Shown in pieces: positions 1 through 7,800 of a DNA stretch of 9,721 nucleotides. Source of the DNA: Pseudomonadota bacterium (lineage in GTDB: Bacteria > Desulfobacterota > BSN033 > G020346125). The position numbers and the translations under genes are program-made. The stretch covers positions 1-9,721 of the forward strand of contig DAOVIU010000017.1 of NCBI GenBank assembly GCA_030673585.1. The letters run 5' to 3'. The notes below the pieces were generated by a model. That model was not told the origin of the DNA. It saw only the letters and a program-made list of their open reading frames with translations, and made no database searches. The stretch's first letter is position 1. Each line of letters begins with the position of its first letter.

Positions 1-639
1 AAGAGCTTGGGGAGGAAGGTATGGTTGAAATCGGGGGGGTATATCGTTATCGAAATGACGGAGGCGCTCACGGCCATCGATGTTAATACGGGGCGGTTTG
101 TGGGAAAGAGGAATTTGGAGGATACCATCCTTAAGACCAACCTGGAGGCAGTGAAGGAGATTGCTTACCAGTTGAGGTTGAGGAATATCGGGGGGATCAT
201 TATCATCGATTTTATTGACATGGAGAGGGATGGAGATCGCGAGAAGGTTTACCTGGCCTTGGAAGAAGCGCTCAAGAAGGACCGAACAAAGACCAACATC
301 CTGGAGATCTCCGAATTGGGTGTGGTGGAGATGACCCGTAAGAGAACACGGGAGAGTGTTCCCAGGATCCTGTGCGAGCCATGTACCTATTGCGATGGAG
401 CGGGATATGTCAAATCAAAAACCACCGTCTGTTACGACATTTTTCGGGAGGTCGAACGGGTTGCCTCTGGATTGGCCGGGGCCACCATAATGGTGGATGT
501 GAACCCGGAGGTGGCGGACCTCTTGTATGATGAAGAGCGGATGGGTATCGAATACCTGGAGAGAAAGTTAAATAAAAAGATTCTCATTAAGGCGAAAGAT
601 GGACTCCAGCCGGATCAATTCGAGATTGTGGAAGTTTGA
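1..639 (+). CDS. rng: Ribonuclease E/G family endoribonuclease, 3' part (5' end outside window)
   Basis: This is the C-terminal 212 codons of an RNase E/G-type endoribonuclease; the frame is open at base 1, so the true start lies upstream. The family cleaves single-stranded, AU-rich RNA and matures rRNA and mRNA in the cytoplasm. Numbering from the first visible codon, D27 (in AIDVNTG) and D70 (in IIIIDFIDM) are 43 residues apart, matching the two metal-binding catalytic aspartates D303 and D346 of E. coli RNase E. C128 and C131 (CTYCDG) fall exactly where the Zn-link CxxC of RNase E lies, and C125 is an extra cysteine. The protein stops soon after the Zn-link and small domain, with no long disordered scaffold tail, so RNase G is the better name. 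The position just upstream of rplU-rpmA-obgE is common in deltaproteobacteria. The frames following the stop are discussed under findings. Confidence 0.95.
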   Translation, partial: KSLGRKVWLKSGGYIVIEMTEALTAIDVNTGRFVGKRNLEDTILKTNLEAVKEIAYQLRLRNIGGIIIIDFIDMERDGDREKVYLALEEALKKDRTKTNILEISELGVVEMTRKRTRESVPRILCEPCTYCDGAGYVKSKTTVCYDIFREVERVASGLAGATIMVDVNPEVADLLYDEERMGIEYLERKLNKKILIKAKDGLQPDQFEIVEV

Positions 640-742
640 AGAAAGCGGGAGAGCGCAGGGAAGCCACAAATGGTGGGCGTTCCAAGCCAAGGATCGTGGT
701 CAAAAACGAGCCCCGCTGAAAGAATATCTGTGACAAACGGGA

Positions 743-771
743 TTGACAAGACTGGGAAAATATATTAGGGT
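743..771 (+). promoter_or_regulatory. Probable sigma-70 type promoter of the rplU-rpmA-obgE cluster
   Basis: A perfect -35 hexamer TTGACA lies at 743-748. With a 17-base spacer the -10 would be TAGGGT at 766-771, which keeps the first, second and last consensus bases. AT-rich alternatives (TATATT at 761, TATTAT at 771) have poor spacing to this -35. The site sits in the only gap between the RNase G gene and rplU and would give a leader of about 30 bases. The -35 is clear; the -10 assignment is uncertain. Confidence 0.6.
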
Positions 772-793
772 ATTATGCTACGAATAGCTTCCC

Positions 794-801
794 GAGAGGG
801 G
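794..801 (+). promoter_or_regulatory. Probable ribosome binding site of rplU (start-proximal GGAGG is too close)
   Basis: A GGAGG at 804-808 almost touches the rplU ATG at 810, leaving one spacer base, which is too short for normal initiation. The protein start is fixed by the canonical L21 beginning [12 protein letters not shown]. The purine run GAGAGGGG at 794-801, eight bases before the ATG, is therefore the more likely Shine-Dalgarno sequence. Confidence 0.45.
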
Positions 802-809
802 ACGGAGGA

Positions 810-1121
810 ATGTACGCGGTAGTTCAGACGGGAGGAAAACAGTACACGGTCCGCGAGGGTGATTTGATCCAGACCGAGAGGATCGAAGGAGAGGTAGGGG
901 ACCTCGTGGAATTGAAGGAGGTATTGCTGGTCGGGGGTGAGAAGAAATTTAAAGTAGGAACTCCTCAGGTCTCCAAAGCTCGGGTCTTGGGCAAAATCGT
1001 GGAACAGGGTAAGGCCAGGAAGATCGTCGTCTTCAAGATGAAGAGACGGAAAAACGTCAGGCGGAAGAGAGGGCATCGCCAACTCTATACCAAATTGATG
1101 ATTTCACAGATAAAGGCCTGA
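810..1121 (+). CDS. rplU: 50S ribosomal protein L21
   Basis: This encodes bacterial ribosomal protein bL21, which binds 23S rRNA in the large subunit. The 103-residue length is normal for the family. The N-terminus [18 protein letters not shown] is the family signature and fixes the ATG at 810. The basic C-terminal part ([19 protein letters not shown], residues about 76-94) is the rRNA-binding tail with the conserved RRKRGHRQ segment. It is the first gene of the classic rplU-rpmA-obgE cluster, 35 bases before rpmA, and follows a TTGACA promoter. The 105-codon antisense frame over this gene is a shadow. Confidence 0.98.
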   Translation: MYAVVQTGGKQYTVREGDLIQTERIEGEVGDLVELKEVLLVGGEKKFKVGTPQVSKARVLGKIVEQGKARKIVVFKMKRRKNVRRKRGHRQLYTKLMISQIKA

Positions 1122-1156
1122 GAAGGCGAGCTGGATGGAAAGGGAGGGAAATCTCC

Positions 1157-1411
1157 ATGGCGCATAAGAAAGCGGGCGGAAGCTCGAGAAATGGAAGGGA
1201 TAGTGCCGGGCGGCGCTTGGGGGTTAAACGATCCAGCGGGCAGGTCGTCCGCGCCGGAAACATCCTGGTGAGGCAGAAAGGTACGAAGGTCTATCCTGGC
1301 GAAAACGTGGGAATGGGAAGGGATTATACGTTATTCGCGAAAAAAGATGGCCTTGTGAAATTCGAGAAGAGGGGAAAGGACCGGAAACAGGTCAGCGTCT
1401 ATGCCCCTTAA
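1157..1411 (+). CDS. rpmA: 50S ribosomal protein L27
   Basis: This encodes bL27, whose N-terminal tail reaches the peptidyl transferase centre. The 84 residues begin [24 protein letters not shown], the near-invariant L27 N-terminus. There is no Firmicutes-type N-terminal extension needing protease removal, so the tail is mature as translated. A strong AGGGAGGG (1141-1148) lies eight bases before the ATG. The gene follows rplU by 35 bases, and its last 11 bases overlap the start of the obgE frame, suggesting translational coupling. Confidence 0.98.
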   Translation: MAHKKAGGSSRNGRDSAGRRLGVKRSSGQVVRAGNILVRQKGTKVYPGENVGMGRDYTLFAKKDGLVKFEKRGKDRKQVSVYAP

Positions 1412-2465
1412 GACACCCAGGACCGGCATCACGGGAACGACCAAGTTCGTGGATGGGGCCACGATATGGGTGAAGGGAGGTGATGGTGGCAGGGGTTGTA
1501 CAAGTTTCGGGCGAGAAAAATTCGTTCCAAAAGGGAAAGCAGACGGAGGAGATGGCGGAAGGGGAGGGGATGTCCTCCTTGCATCCGATTCGCCCCCTTC
1601 ATCCCTTTTGGAATTTTCTTTTCAGCAGCGTTATAAAGCCCAAGATGGCGAGCATGGCGGCAAAAGGAAACAATTCGGAAGGAAGGGAACGAATTGCGTT
1701 ATCAAGGTCCCCGTGGGAACCTTGGTTTGGGATGTGGAAAGCAAGGAGCTCATCAAGGACTTTACCGAAGAGGATCAGAGGCTCGTGGTGGCTAAAGGAG
1801 GTAAGGGGGGAAAGGGAAACGCGAGGTTCGTTTCCTCAACAAATCGGTCGCCTCTCCGGGCGGAGGATGGCCAAGAGGGCGAGCAGAGGTGGTTGAACTT
1901 AGAACTTAAACTTCCATCCGATGTGGGCTTGATCGGGTATCCAAATGTGGGGAAATCGACCCTCATGGCGAGGATATCCTCGGCAAAGCCTAAGATCGCC
2001 GATTATCCCTTTACAACTATCAATCCTACTCTAGGGGTAGCCAAATACGGTGAATTCAGTCGATTAGTCGTCGCCGACCTTCCCGCATTGATTGAAGGGG
2101 CACACCGTGGCGCAGGATTGGGGCTGGGGTTCTTACGGCACATCGAAAGGACGGACCTGCTTATCCATCTCATCGATATCTCTGAGCCGCGCGGCTCCGC
2201 TCCCATCAAAGACTTTAGGTCCGTTAATCGCGAACTGGAGGCATTCAGCCCCGGTTTATTGGATAAGGCCCAGCTGGTTGCCCTCAACAAGATAGACTTG
2301 GAGCAGGTTCAAGGCGGGATTCCGGCGGTTCGAGGGAGATTTGATGAGATGGGGATACGGCTCTTTCCCATTTCCGCTTTAACGGGGGAGGGGGTAGCGG
2401 AGTTGATGGAGGAAGCCATTCATCGGGTGGAGGAGCGCAGGGAAAGGGGTTTAGGAGAGGCATAG
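1401..2465 (+). CDS. obgE: GTPase Obg (ribosome assembly / stress GTPase)
   Basis: This encodes the Obg/CgtA GTPase that acts in late 50S assembly and links GTP and ppGpp levels to growth. The glycine-rich Obg domain spans residues about 14-172 ([29 protein letters not shown]). The G domain follows: G1 GYPNVGKS 179-186, switch I around [12 protein letters not shown] 201-212, G3 at 226-229, G4 NKID 296-299 and G5 SAL 325-327. The protein ends soon after the G domain, so there is no C-terminal OCT/TGS-type extension. The G3 motif reads DLPA where the family has DxPG. The usual Obg start (M-K-F-V) aligns with T14-K15-F16-V17, and codon 14 is ACC, not a start. Translation therefore most likely begins at the ATG at 1401, giving a 13-residue N-terminal extension, overlapping rpmA by 11 bases with a weak CAGGT eight bases upstream. 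Confidence 0.96.
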   Translation: MPLKTPRTGITGTTKFVDGATIWVKGGDGGRGCTSFGREKFVPKGKADGGDGGRGGDVLLASDSPPSSLLEFSFQQRYKAQDGEHGGKRKQFGRKGTNCVIKVPVGTLVWDVESKELIKDFTEEDQRLVVAKGGKGGKGNARFVSSTNRSPLRAEDGQEGEQRWLNLELKLPSDVGLIGYPNVGKSTLMARISSAKPKIADYPFTTINPTLGVAKYGEFSRLVVADLPALIEGAHRGAGLGLGFLRHIERTDLLIHLIDISEPRGSAPIKDFRSVNRELEAFSPGLLDKAQLVALNKIDLEQVQGGIPAVRGRFDEMGIRLFPISALTGEGVAELMEEAIHRVEERRERGLGEA

Positions 2466-2554
2466 AAATCCCTAGGGGTTGTGGTTGTGCTTTGCGCCTT
2501 TGACCCGAAAGGGTTTCGTAGGGGAAGGATAGGTTGGCAAGGTTGAGGTGAGGC
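2466..2554 (+). other. Intergenic gap between obgE and nadD, no gene seen
   Basis: These 89 bases hold no credible coding frame. A short ACCC-GAAA-GGGT hairpin at 2503-2514 has only four Watson-Crick pairs and no T-run after it, so it is not called a terminator. GAGG at 2545-2548 is the likely ribosome binding site of nadD. In several related gene clusters proB (and proA) sits here; no trace is visible. Confidence 0.6.
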
Positions 2555-3220
2555 GTGAGGATAGGGATCCTTGGCGGAACGTTCAATCCCATCCACTTAG
2601 GACATCTAAGGGCAGCAGAGGAAATACGGGAACGGTTTACTCTGAAAAGGATTATTTTTATTGCTGCGGCGGTGCCCCCTCATAAGGAGGTCGACGGCGG
2701 AATCCCGGGCGAGCACCGAACGGAGATGGTGCGGTTGGCAATTTCGGGAAATCCCCACTTTGCCGTATCCGACATTGAGGTAAAGAGGCCAGGTAAATCC
2801 TATTCCATCGGGACCATCCAATCTTTCAGGCGGGAATATGGTTCAGATCTGGAGCTACTCTTCATTCTGCGGATGGACGCATTCTTGGAGATTGGTACAT
2901 GGAAGTCATTTCAGGAGCTCGTTTCCCTCTGGCACTTTATCGTGATGGCAAGGCCGGGATTCGATAAGCCCTTTTCAACCACCATTCTTCCCCCGGAAGT
3001 AGCGGATGCCTTCGTCTATGACGAGGGGGAAAACCGCCTTATCCATCGGGATGGGTATTCCATTCATTTTCAGGGGGTTACTTTCCTAGACATATCCTCC
3101 ACGAAAATCAGGGAGGAGATAAGCAAGGGGAGATCCATACGATATCTCCTTCCTCGAGAGGTGGAGCGGTATATTAAGCGACACCATTTCTACAGGGCGA
3201 AGGGGGTTAGAGTAAGATAA
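2555..3220 (+). CDS. nadD: Nicotinate-nucleotide adenylyltransferase
   Basis: This encodes NadD, which joins nicotinate mononucleotide and ATP to form nicotinate adenine dinucleotide, the central step of NAD synthesis. The 221 residues show the nucleotidyltransferase signature GGTFNPIHLGH (7-17), the substrate-loop PPHK (41-44) and the C-terminal ISSTKIR motif (180-186). The start is GTG at 2555, with GAGG at 2545-2548 and a six-base spacer, and the conserved N-terminus RIGILGGTFNP begins immediately after it. One oddity is R106 (CGG at 2870-2872) in ILRMDAFLEIGTW, where the family has a glycine in the G-x-D...W motif; D108 and W116 are kept. It lies 22 bases before rsfS, its usual partner. 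Confidence 0.95.
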   Translation: MRIGILGGTFNPIHLGHLRAAEEIRERFTLKRIIFIAAAVPPHKEVDGGIPGEHRTEMVRLAISGNPHFAVSDIEVKRPGKSYSIGTIQSFRREYGSDLELLFILRMDAFLEIGTWKSFQELVSLWHFIVMARPGFDKPFSTTILPPEVADAFVYDEGENRLIHRDGYSIHFQGVTFLDISSTKIREEISKGRSIRYLLPREVERYIKRHHFYRAKGVRVR

Positions 3221-3242
3221 AGATAGCATTTAGAAGTTACCG

Positions 3243-3656
3243 ATGATGGGTCAAGGAAATCGCAAGCCTCCGAGTTCGAGGGAAAAATCACTCTATTGCG
3301 TTCGCGCCGCTTTAGAGAAGAAGGCCTTCGATCTGGTCCTCTTGGACCTCAATAATATTTCTTCCTTTACTGAATACTTCCTCATCTGTAGCGGGAGGTC
3401 GGATCGTCAAGTCCAAGCCATCGCCCGTTCCATAGATGAGAATTTGAAGAAGAAAGGGTTCTATTCCCTGGGGGTGGAGGGGTTTGAAAAGGGGAAATGG
3501 ATTCTCATGGACTACGAGGATGTGGTGATTCACGTTTTTCTTGACCCGGTTCGGAAGTTTTACGACTTAGAGGGACTTTGGCTCGATGCACCCAGGGTGG
3601 ATAAGGTGGAGCAGATAGCAAGGAGATCCACCCTGGGGCGAAAGGCAACCGTTTAA
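3243..3656 (+). CDS. rsfS: Ribosomal silencing factor RsfS
   Basis: This encodes the RsfS/Iojap-family factor that binds L14 on the 50S subunit and blocks joining to 30S when nutrients are short. The 137 residues contain the family core: DLVLLDLNNISSFTEYFLIC (30-49), SGRSDRQVQAIA (50-61), GFEKGKWILMDYEDVVIHVF (80-99) and YDLEGLWLDAP (107-117). An in-frame stop at 3231-3233 limits the start to the ATG at 3243 or the next ATG at 3246. No strong Shine-Dalgarno is seen, so coupling to nadD 22 bases upstream is possible. In many bacteria rlmH follows rsfS; here a DksA-like gene follows after 20 bases. Confidence 0.95.
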   Translation: MMGQGNRKPPSSREKSLYCVRAALEKKAFDLVLLDLNNISSFTEYFLICSGRSDRQVQAIARSIDENLKKKGFYSLGVEGFEKGKWILMDYEDVVIHVFLDPVRKFYDLEGLWLDAPRVDKVEQIARRSTLGRKATV

Positions 3657-3676
3657 CGGCTTTTCTGGGAAGGGAC

Positions 3677-4039
3677 ATGGAAGCGAAATCAAGAGAGCGG
3701 TTCAGGAAGAGGTTGCTTCAGACGCGGGAGGAGATCATCGGGCAATTGAGACAGCGGGATTTGTCCGCCCAGGAGATTGGCCGGAACGGCATTCAGGATA
3801 TCGGGGATGAGTCTGTTACCATTTCCAATCGCCATCTCCTCATGAGTTTGAGCGAAAACGAACGGGACAAATTGATTGAGGTAGACGAGGCCTTGGATCG
3901 CATCGAGAACGGGACCTTTGGGATATGCGAGGAATGTGAGGAAGCCATCGCAGTGAAGCGCCTTGAGGCCATACCCAACGCGCGATATTGTGTCCGATGT
4001 AAGGAAAGCCTCGAAAAGGAGTCGGGGGAATCCCCCTGA
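3677..4039 (+). CDS. DksA/TraR-family zinc-finger protein (RNA polymerase-binding type)
   Basis: This 120-residue protein belongs to the DksA/TraR family, whose members enter the secondary channel of RNA polymerase and tune transcription, often with ppGpp. The C4 zinc finger is complete: C84-x2-C87, then C105-x2-C108 (CEEC ... CVRC). Residues 1-35 and 55-78 look like the two arms of the coiled coil, and the tip between them has D41-IG-D44-E-S46. This resembles the acidic D-x-x-D-x-A tip of DksA with Ser in place of Ala. Its length is shorter than E. coli DksA (151) and typical of deltaproteobacterial DksA-like proteins. AAGGG just before the ATG serves as the ribosome binding site. Whether it is a true functional DksA or a paralogue cannot be decided from sequence alone. 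Confidence 0.88.
   Translation: MEAKSRERFRKRLLQTREEIIGQLRQRDLSAQEIGRNGIQDIGDESVTISNRHLLMSLSENERDKLIEVDEALDRIENGTFGICEECEEAIAVKRLEAIPNARYCVRCKESLEKESGESP
4024..4036 (+). other. Short GC hairpin at the 3' end of the DksA-like gene
   Basis: GGGGG (4024-4028) and CCCCC (4032-4036) can pair around an AAT loop, overlapping the last codons before the TGA. No T-run follows, so this is not an intrinsic terminator. It might stabilise or process the upstream mRNA end, or be coincidental. Confidence 0.3.
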
Positions 4040-4082
4040 AGTATCTCCTCCAGTGTGCGTGAACCCTTCCCAACGGAGGGAG

Positions 4083-4802
4083 ATGAAAGGGATTGTCAAA
4101 GGGTTGATCGATCTGATCTTCCCTCCGCTTTGCGCTTTCTGTTGCACCCCCTTGGCTGAAGACGATACGGGTGAAGTCTGCCCGGGCTGTCTCGACAATG
4201 TCCATTTCATTTCGCCCCCCATTTGTCCAAAGTGCGGCCTTCCCTTCCCTATGGAGGTCGGGGAGGATCATCTCTGTGGGCAGTGCCTTCGGGGGCAGTG
4301 GCATTTCGGCTCCGCCAGAGCCTTGGGGCTCTATGAGGGAGCGATACGGGAGGCGATTCACCAATTGAAATATGAGGGGAAGGCGTTTCTGGCCAAGTCC
4401 CTCGTTGGGCTCCTGGATAAGGGGTATCCCTTTATCGACCACCCCTCATACGATCTCCTGGTGCCCGTTCCATTGCACCCAAAGCGGCTGAGGGAAAGGG
4501 GTTTCAATCAAGCGTTGCTCTTGGGAAGTGCTATCGGGCGGAGAATAGGGGTTTCCTGCACGGGGTTCGCCCTGAAGAAAACGAGATGGTCTGAACCCCA
4601 AATTCACTTGAGCCCCAAGGAACGGGAGGGAAACGTTAAGGGCTCCTTTGCCGTGATGGACCCTGAAGAAGTCCAGGGGAAGAGGGTGCTGTTGGTCGAT
4701 GATGTGATGACCACCGGGTCTACGGTCAATGCATGTGCACGTGAACTGTTGAAGGCAGGGGCAGGGGAGGTCGACGTCTTCACCCTGGCGAGGGCCATTT
4801 GA
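4083..4802 (+). CDS. ComF-family phosphoribosyltransferase-like protein with zinc fingers
   Basis: This 239-residue protein is a ComF/amidophosphoribosyltransferase-like protein. In competent bacteria ComF helps natural transformation; in many others its role is unknown. The N-terminus carries two cysteine clusters, C17-x2-C20 with C33-x2-C36, and C48-x2-C51 with C65-x2-C68, typical of the double zinc-ribbon form. The C-terminal phosphoribosyltransferase fold shows VPVPLHPKRLRERGFNQA (127-144) and the PRPP-binding loop VLLVDDVMTTGSTV (202-215). The frame is open back to 3963 inside the preceding gene. The ATG at 4083 has GGAGG at 4075-4079 and gives the usual family length and N-terminus, so it is preferred. 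No other competence gene is visible nearby. Confidence 0.9.
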   Translation: MKGIVKGLIDLIFPPLCAFCCTPLAEDDTGEVCPGCLDNVHFISPPICPKCGLPFPMEVGEDHLCGQCLRGQWHFGSARALGLYEGAIREAIHQLKYEGKAFLAKSLVGLLDKGYPFIDHPSYDLLVPVPLHPKRLRERGFNQALLLGSAIGRRIGVSCTGFALKKTRWSEPQIHLSPKEREGNVKGSFAVMDPEEVQGKRVLLVDDVMTTGSTVNACARELLKAGAGEVDVFTLARAI

Positions 4803-4822
4803 TCCCGCTGGAGAGGAGGAAT

Positions 4823-7800
4823 GTGAAGAGGACAAGGAGAAGGATTCTGTTTTGGATCGTTGCGGGGCTTCTCATCGCCCTATTTGCAGGATCAATCCTT
4901 CTTTTGAGATCCATTGCGCTCCCCCAACGCCATAAAGCAGTTATCGAAGCTCAGCTGAGGGGGGCTATGGGCAGGGATGTATGGATCGGTCGGGCCAGCT
5001 TGCGCTTCCTGGGTGGAATCGGGATCGAATTTGAGGATCTCGTCGTCAAGGATTGGGATGGGAAATCCGATTTTATCCGGGTCAAGGGCTTAATCCTCCA
5101 GATGAAGCTCCTTCCCCTCTTAAAGAGGCAGTTGCGGTGGAAGTCGCTCATCCTCGAGCGGCCCACGGTTTACCTCCGTCGAAGCCGGGATGGCAGTTTC
5201 AATTTCTGGGGCAAGAGGAGGGGATCGAAGCACGCAGGAGAGAAGGATTACGGTCATGTGGCGAGCCTTATCTCCTCCTTGAGCGGGGGAGAGATTAGGA
5301 TCCGTCAGGGGACCGTCCATTTCCTCGCCGACTTCCCGGCATCTGGCCCCAATGTGGTGGGGATTGAGAACCTCTCCATTGGGCTCAAGCCCATATCCAT
5401 GGAGGCCCCAATCCCTTTTCACCTCCACGCAAGACAACCCAATCCCACAGGGTCCGATGGTCGGATTAGGGTTGACGGCAAGCTCCATCCCCTGTCGGAA
5501 CCGCTGGAATGGTCCAAAATACCAATCACCGCGGAGGTGCGGGCGAAAAATGTAAATCCCCTTCCCCTCTGGCCTTACTATGGGCCTTATATCCCCATGG
5601 AGGCGATCAGGGGATATCTGGATATCCATGCGCATTACGAGGGGAGTTTCTCGGGGCTCTTTCGATCCAGGGGGCAGATTCGAGTAAAGGGTGTGGAGTT
5701 CGACTATCGGCAGGTCTTCGAAACCGTATTGAAACCGCGGGAGTTTGTGGTCGATTACGATGTGAGGATGAATAGAAGGAGCTTGATCGTCTCGAACGTC
5801 TTTTTCAAGCTCCCTGAGATCGAAATACGGGGAAGGTGTTCCATCACTGAAATTGGATCGCCGCGGAGACGGATAGAGGCCTTCGCCACCACGGGTTCTT
5901 TTCAGTTCGATGGGATCGGCAAGTATATTCCCTACGGGATTCTTTCCCCTGGATTACGGAAGCTTTTGAGGGAGGTTACGCGGGGAGGGAAGGGGAAGAT
6001 CGTATCGCTCCGAATTGAGGGGCCCATCGAGGACTATTCCACGCTGGAAGATCCGGAGAGGGCGGATCTGATCTATGGGAAGATGCGAATGGAGGGCGTC
6101 GCCTATTCCTTCGCCAAGGCGTTCCACCCCGTAGAAAACATCTCCGGATGGGTGATTTTGGAAGAGGGGTCCCTGCGGTTCCAGGATTTGAAGGGGTCTT
6201 ACCGGCGGTCAAGGCTCAATGCAACTGAGATGATAATCTCCCGAATCTACTCCTCTCCCCGATTGAATCTGGGCCTCGAGGGAGCCATCGACGTGGAAGG
6301 GATTGCGGACATCGCCAAGTCGGGAGCATTCCCTGGAAGGGGAATCCCGATAAGGGATATTTCCGGAAAGGGAGATCTCCAACTCAGGGTAGCGGGGGAA
6401 CTTTCGGATTCATCGGGGCTGAGCTACAATGGCCATCTCGTCCTTAAGGGGGCCGACGTCTCCATTAAGGGGCTTCGGCTCTCGGTCGCGGCTACTTCGG
6501 GCAAAGTGGTCTTCTCCAACGATCGGGTCCGTCTCATCGGGGTCAGGGGGAAGATGGGCAACTCCCCCATTTGGATCGATGGACAGGTGGGAAACCCCTG
6601 GCTGGGGAAGCCAGGCCGGGAAAGGCTAGAGCTCAGCCTACGGGGGGAGTTGGATCTGGGGGAATGTTTTTCGCGCATCCTTCCCTCGATCTCCCCCCGG
6701 ATTTCCCAGGCCCTGGCGCCGTTATCGGATATAGCGGGCGAGGCCACGATAGCCCTCGAGCTCGCGGGGAGTGGAAATGGGTTCGAGGCTATGAGTTATA
6801 GGGGAAGGGCCAGCTTGGGAAAAGCAGTATTTCGACTGCACCGGATGGTTTCCCCGGTACGACTTGTCAAGGGATACATCGATTTTACCCCGAAGATGAT
6901 CCGGTTTTCGAACATGGAGGCCCGATTAAGGGGGTCATACCTTAGCATCGAGGGATCCGTCCGAGACTACCTCCGATGGGAACGGTCGAAGATCGATCTG
7001 GGTATCCGGGCCCCAAACCTGGATATAGGGGATTTTAGGCTCAAAAAGGGGGGAGAGAGGGGATGGATTTGGGCAAGCAAAATCCCCTTTCCCGAGTCTG
7101 GCCGACTTGCACTTCGGGTAGATGAGGGGAGATGGCGCTATACGGTCTTCTCCAACCTCACCGCCCAAATCACCATGGCAGAAGGGAGGCTTGACCTAGA
7201 GAGATTCAATTTCAATGTAAAAGGGGGGGAAGTAGACCTGACGGCGTGGGTGGATCTGGGGAATGAAGGTGGAGTGGCCTTTGCATTGAACCCCAAGTTG
7301 AGCCATGTGGATGCCGGCCGGTTCTTCAAGGATTTTGACCTGCAGGAGCGGGTTTGGATTACCGGGGACTTCAACCTTTGGGGGAGCCTGGTGGGGAAGG
7401 GTCACAATGAGAGGGAAGTTAGGAGATCCCTTGAGGGGACCTTAAGGGTAAAAATGGAGAGAGGAAGGATTCGGCGTTTTCATGTCCTCTCCAAGGTTTT
7501 CTCCCTGCTCAATGTGTCTCAGTTATTCAGGGGGAGGCTCCCGAAGCTGACCGGCGAAGGCCTTCCCTATAACGCCATCACCGGGGAGATTGGGATCGCC
7601 AAGGGGATCGCCAGGACGGAAGACCTCCTGGTGGACAGCGATGCCATGAAGATCAGCATTATCGGGGAGGCGGACATCGCGCGGGAGAGCCTCGATTTCA
7701 TCGTTGGCCTCCATCCCATGGAGACCGTTGACACGATCGTGAGCAAGGTTCCCGTGGTCGGAAGGATTCTGGCGGGAGAGGACGCGTCCATCATCTCCTA

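Noticed and set aside
644..717. Long-range AGCGGG ... CCCGCT pairing and a CCAC/GTGG hairpin as an rplU leader structure
   Set aside because: Short, weak pairings expected by chance, located upstream of the predicted promoter and so not in the rplU leader.
670..768. 32-codon ATG frame in the rng-rplU gap
   Set aside because: No ribosome binding site, runs into the promoter, no recognisable features.
2503..2514. ACCC-GAAA-GGGT hairpin after obgE as a terminator
   Set aside because: Only four Watson-Crick pairs and no following T-run.
3963..4082. Longer N-terminus for the ComF-like protein starting inside the DksA-like gene
   Set aside because: It would overlap the zinc finger of the upstream gene by 77 bases; the ATG at 4083 has GGAGG and gives the normal family N-terminus.
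3689..4442. Two overlapping minus-strand frames (177 and 200 codons) opposite the DksA-like and ComF-like genes
   Set aside because: Both oppose genes with complete conserved motifs and read as low-complexity Pro/Arg/Ser-rich sequence; they are shadows.
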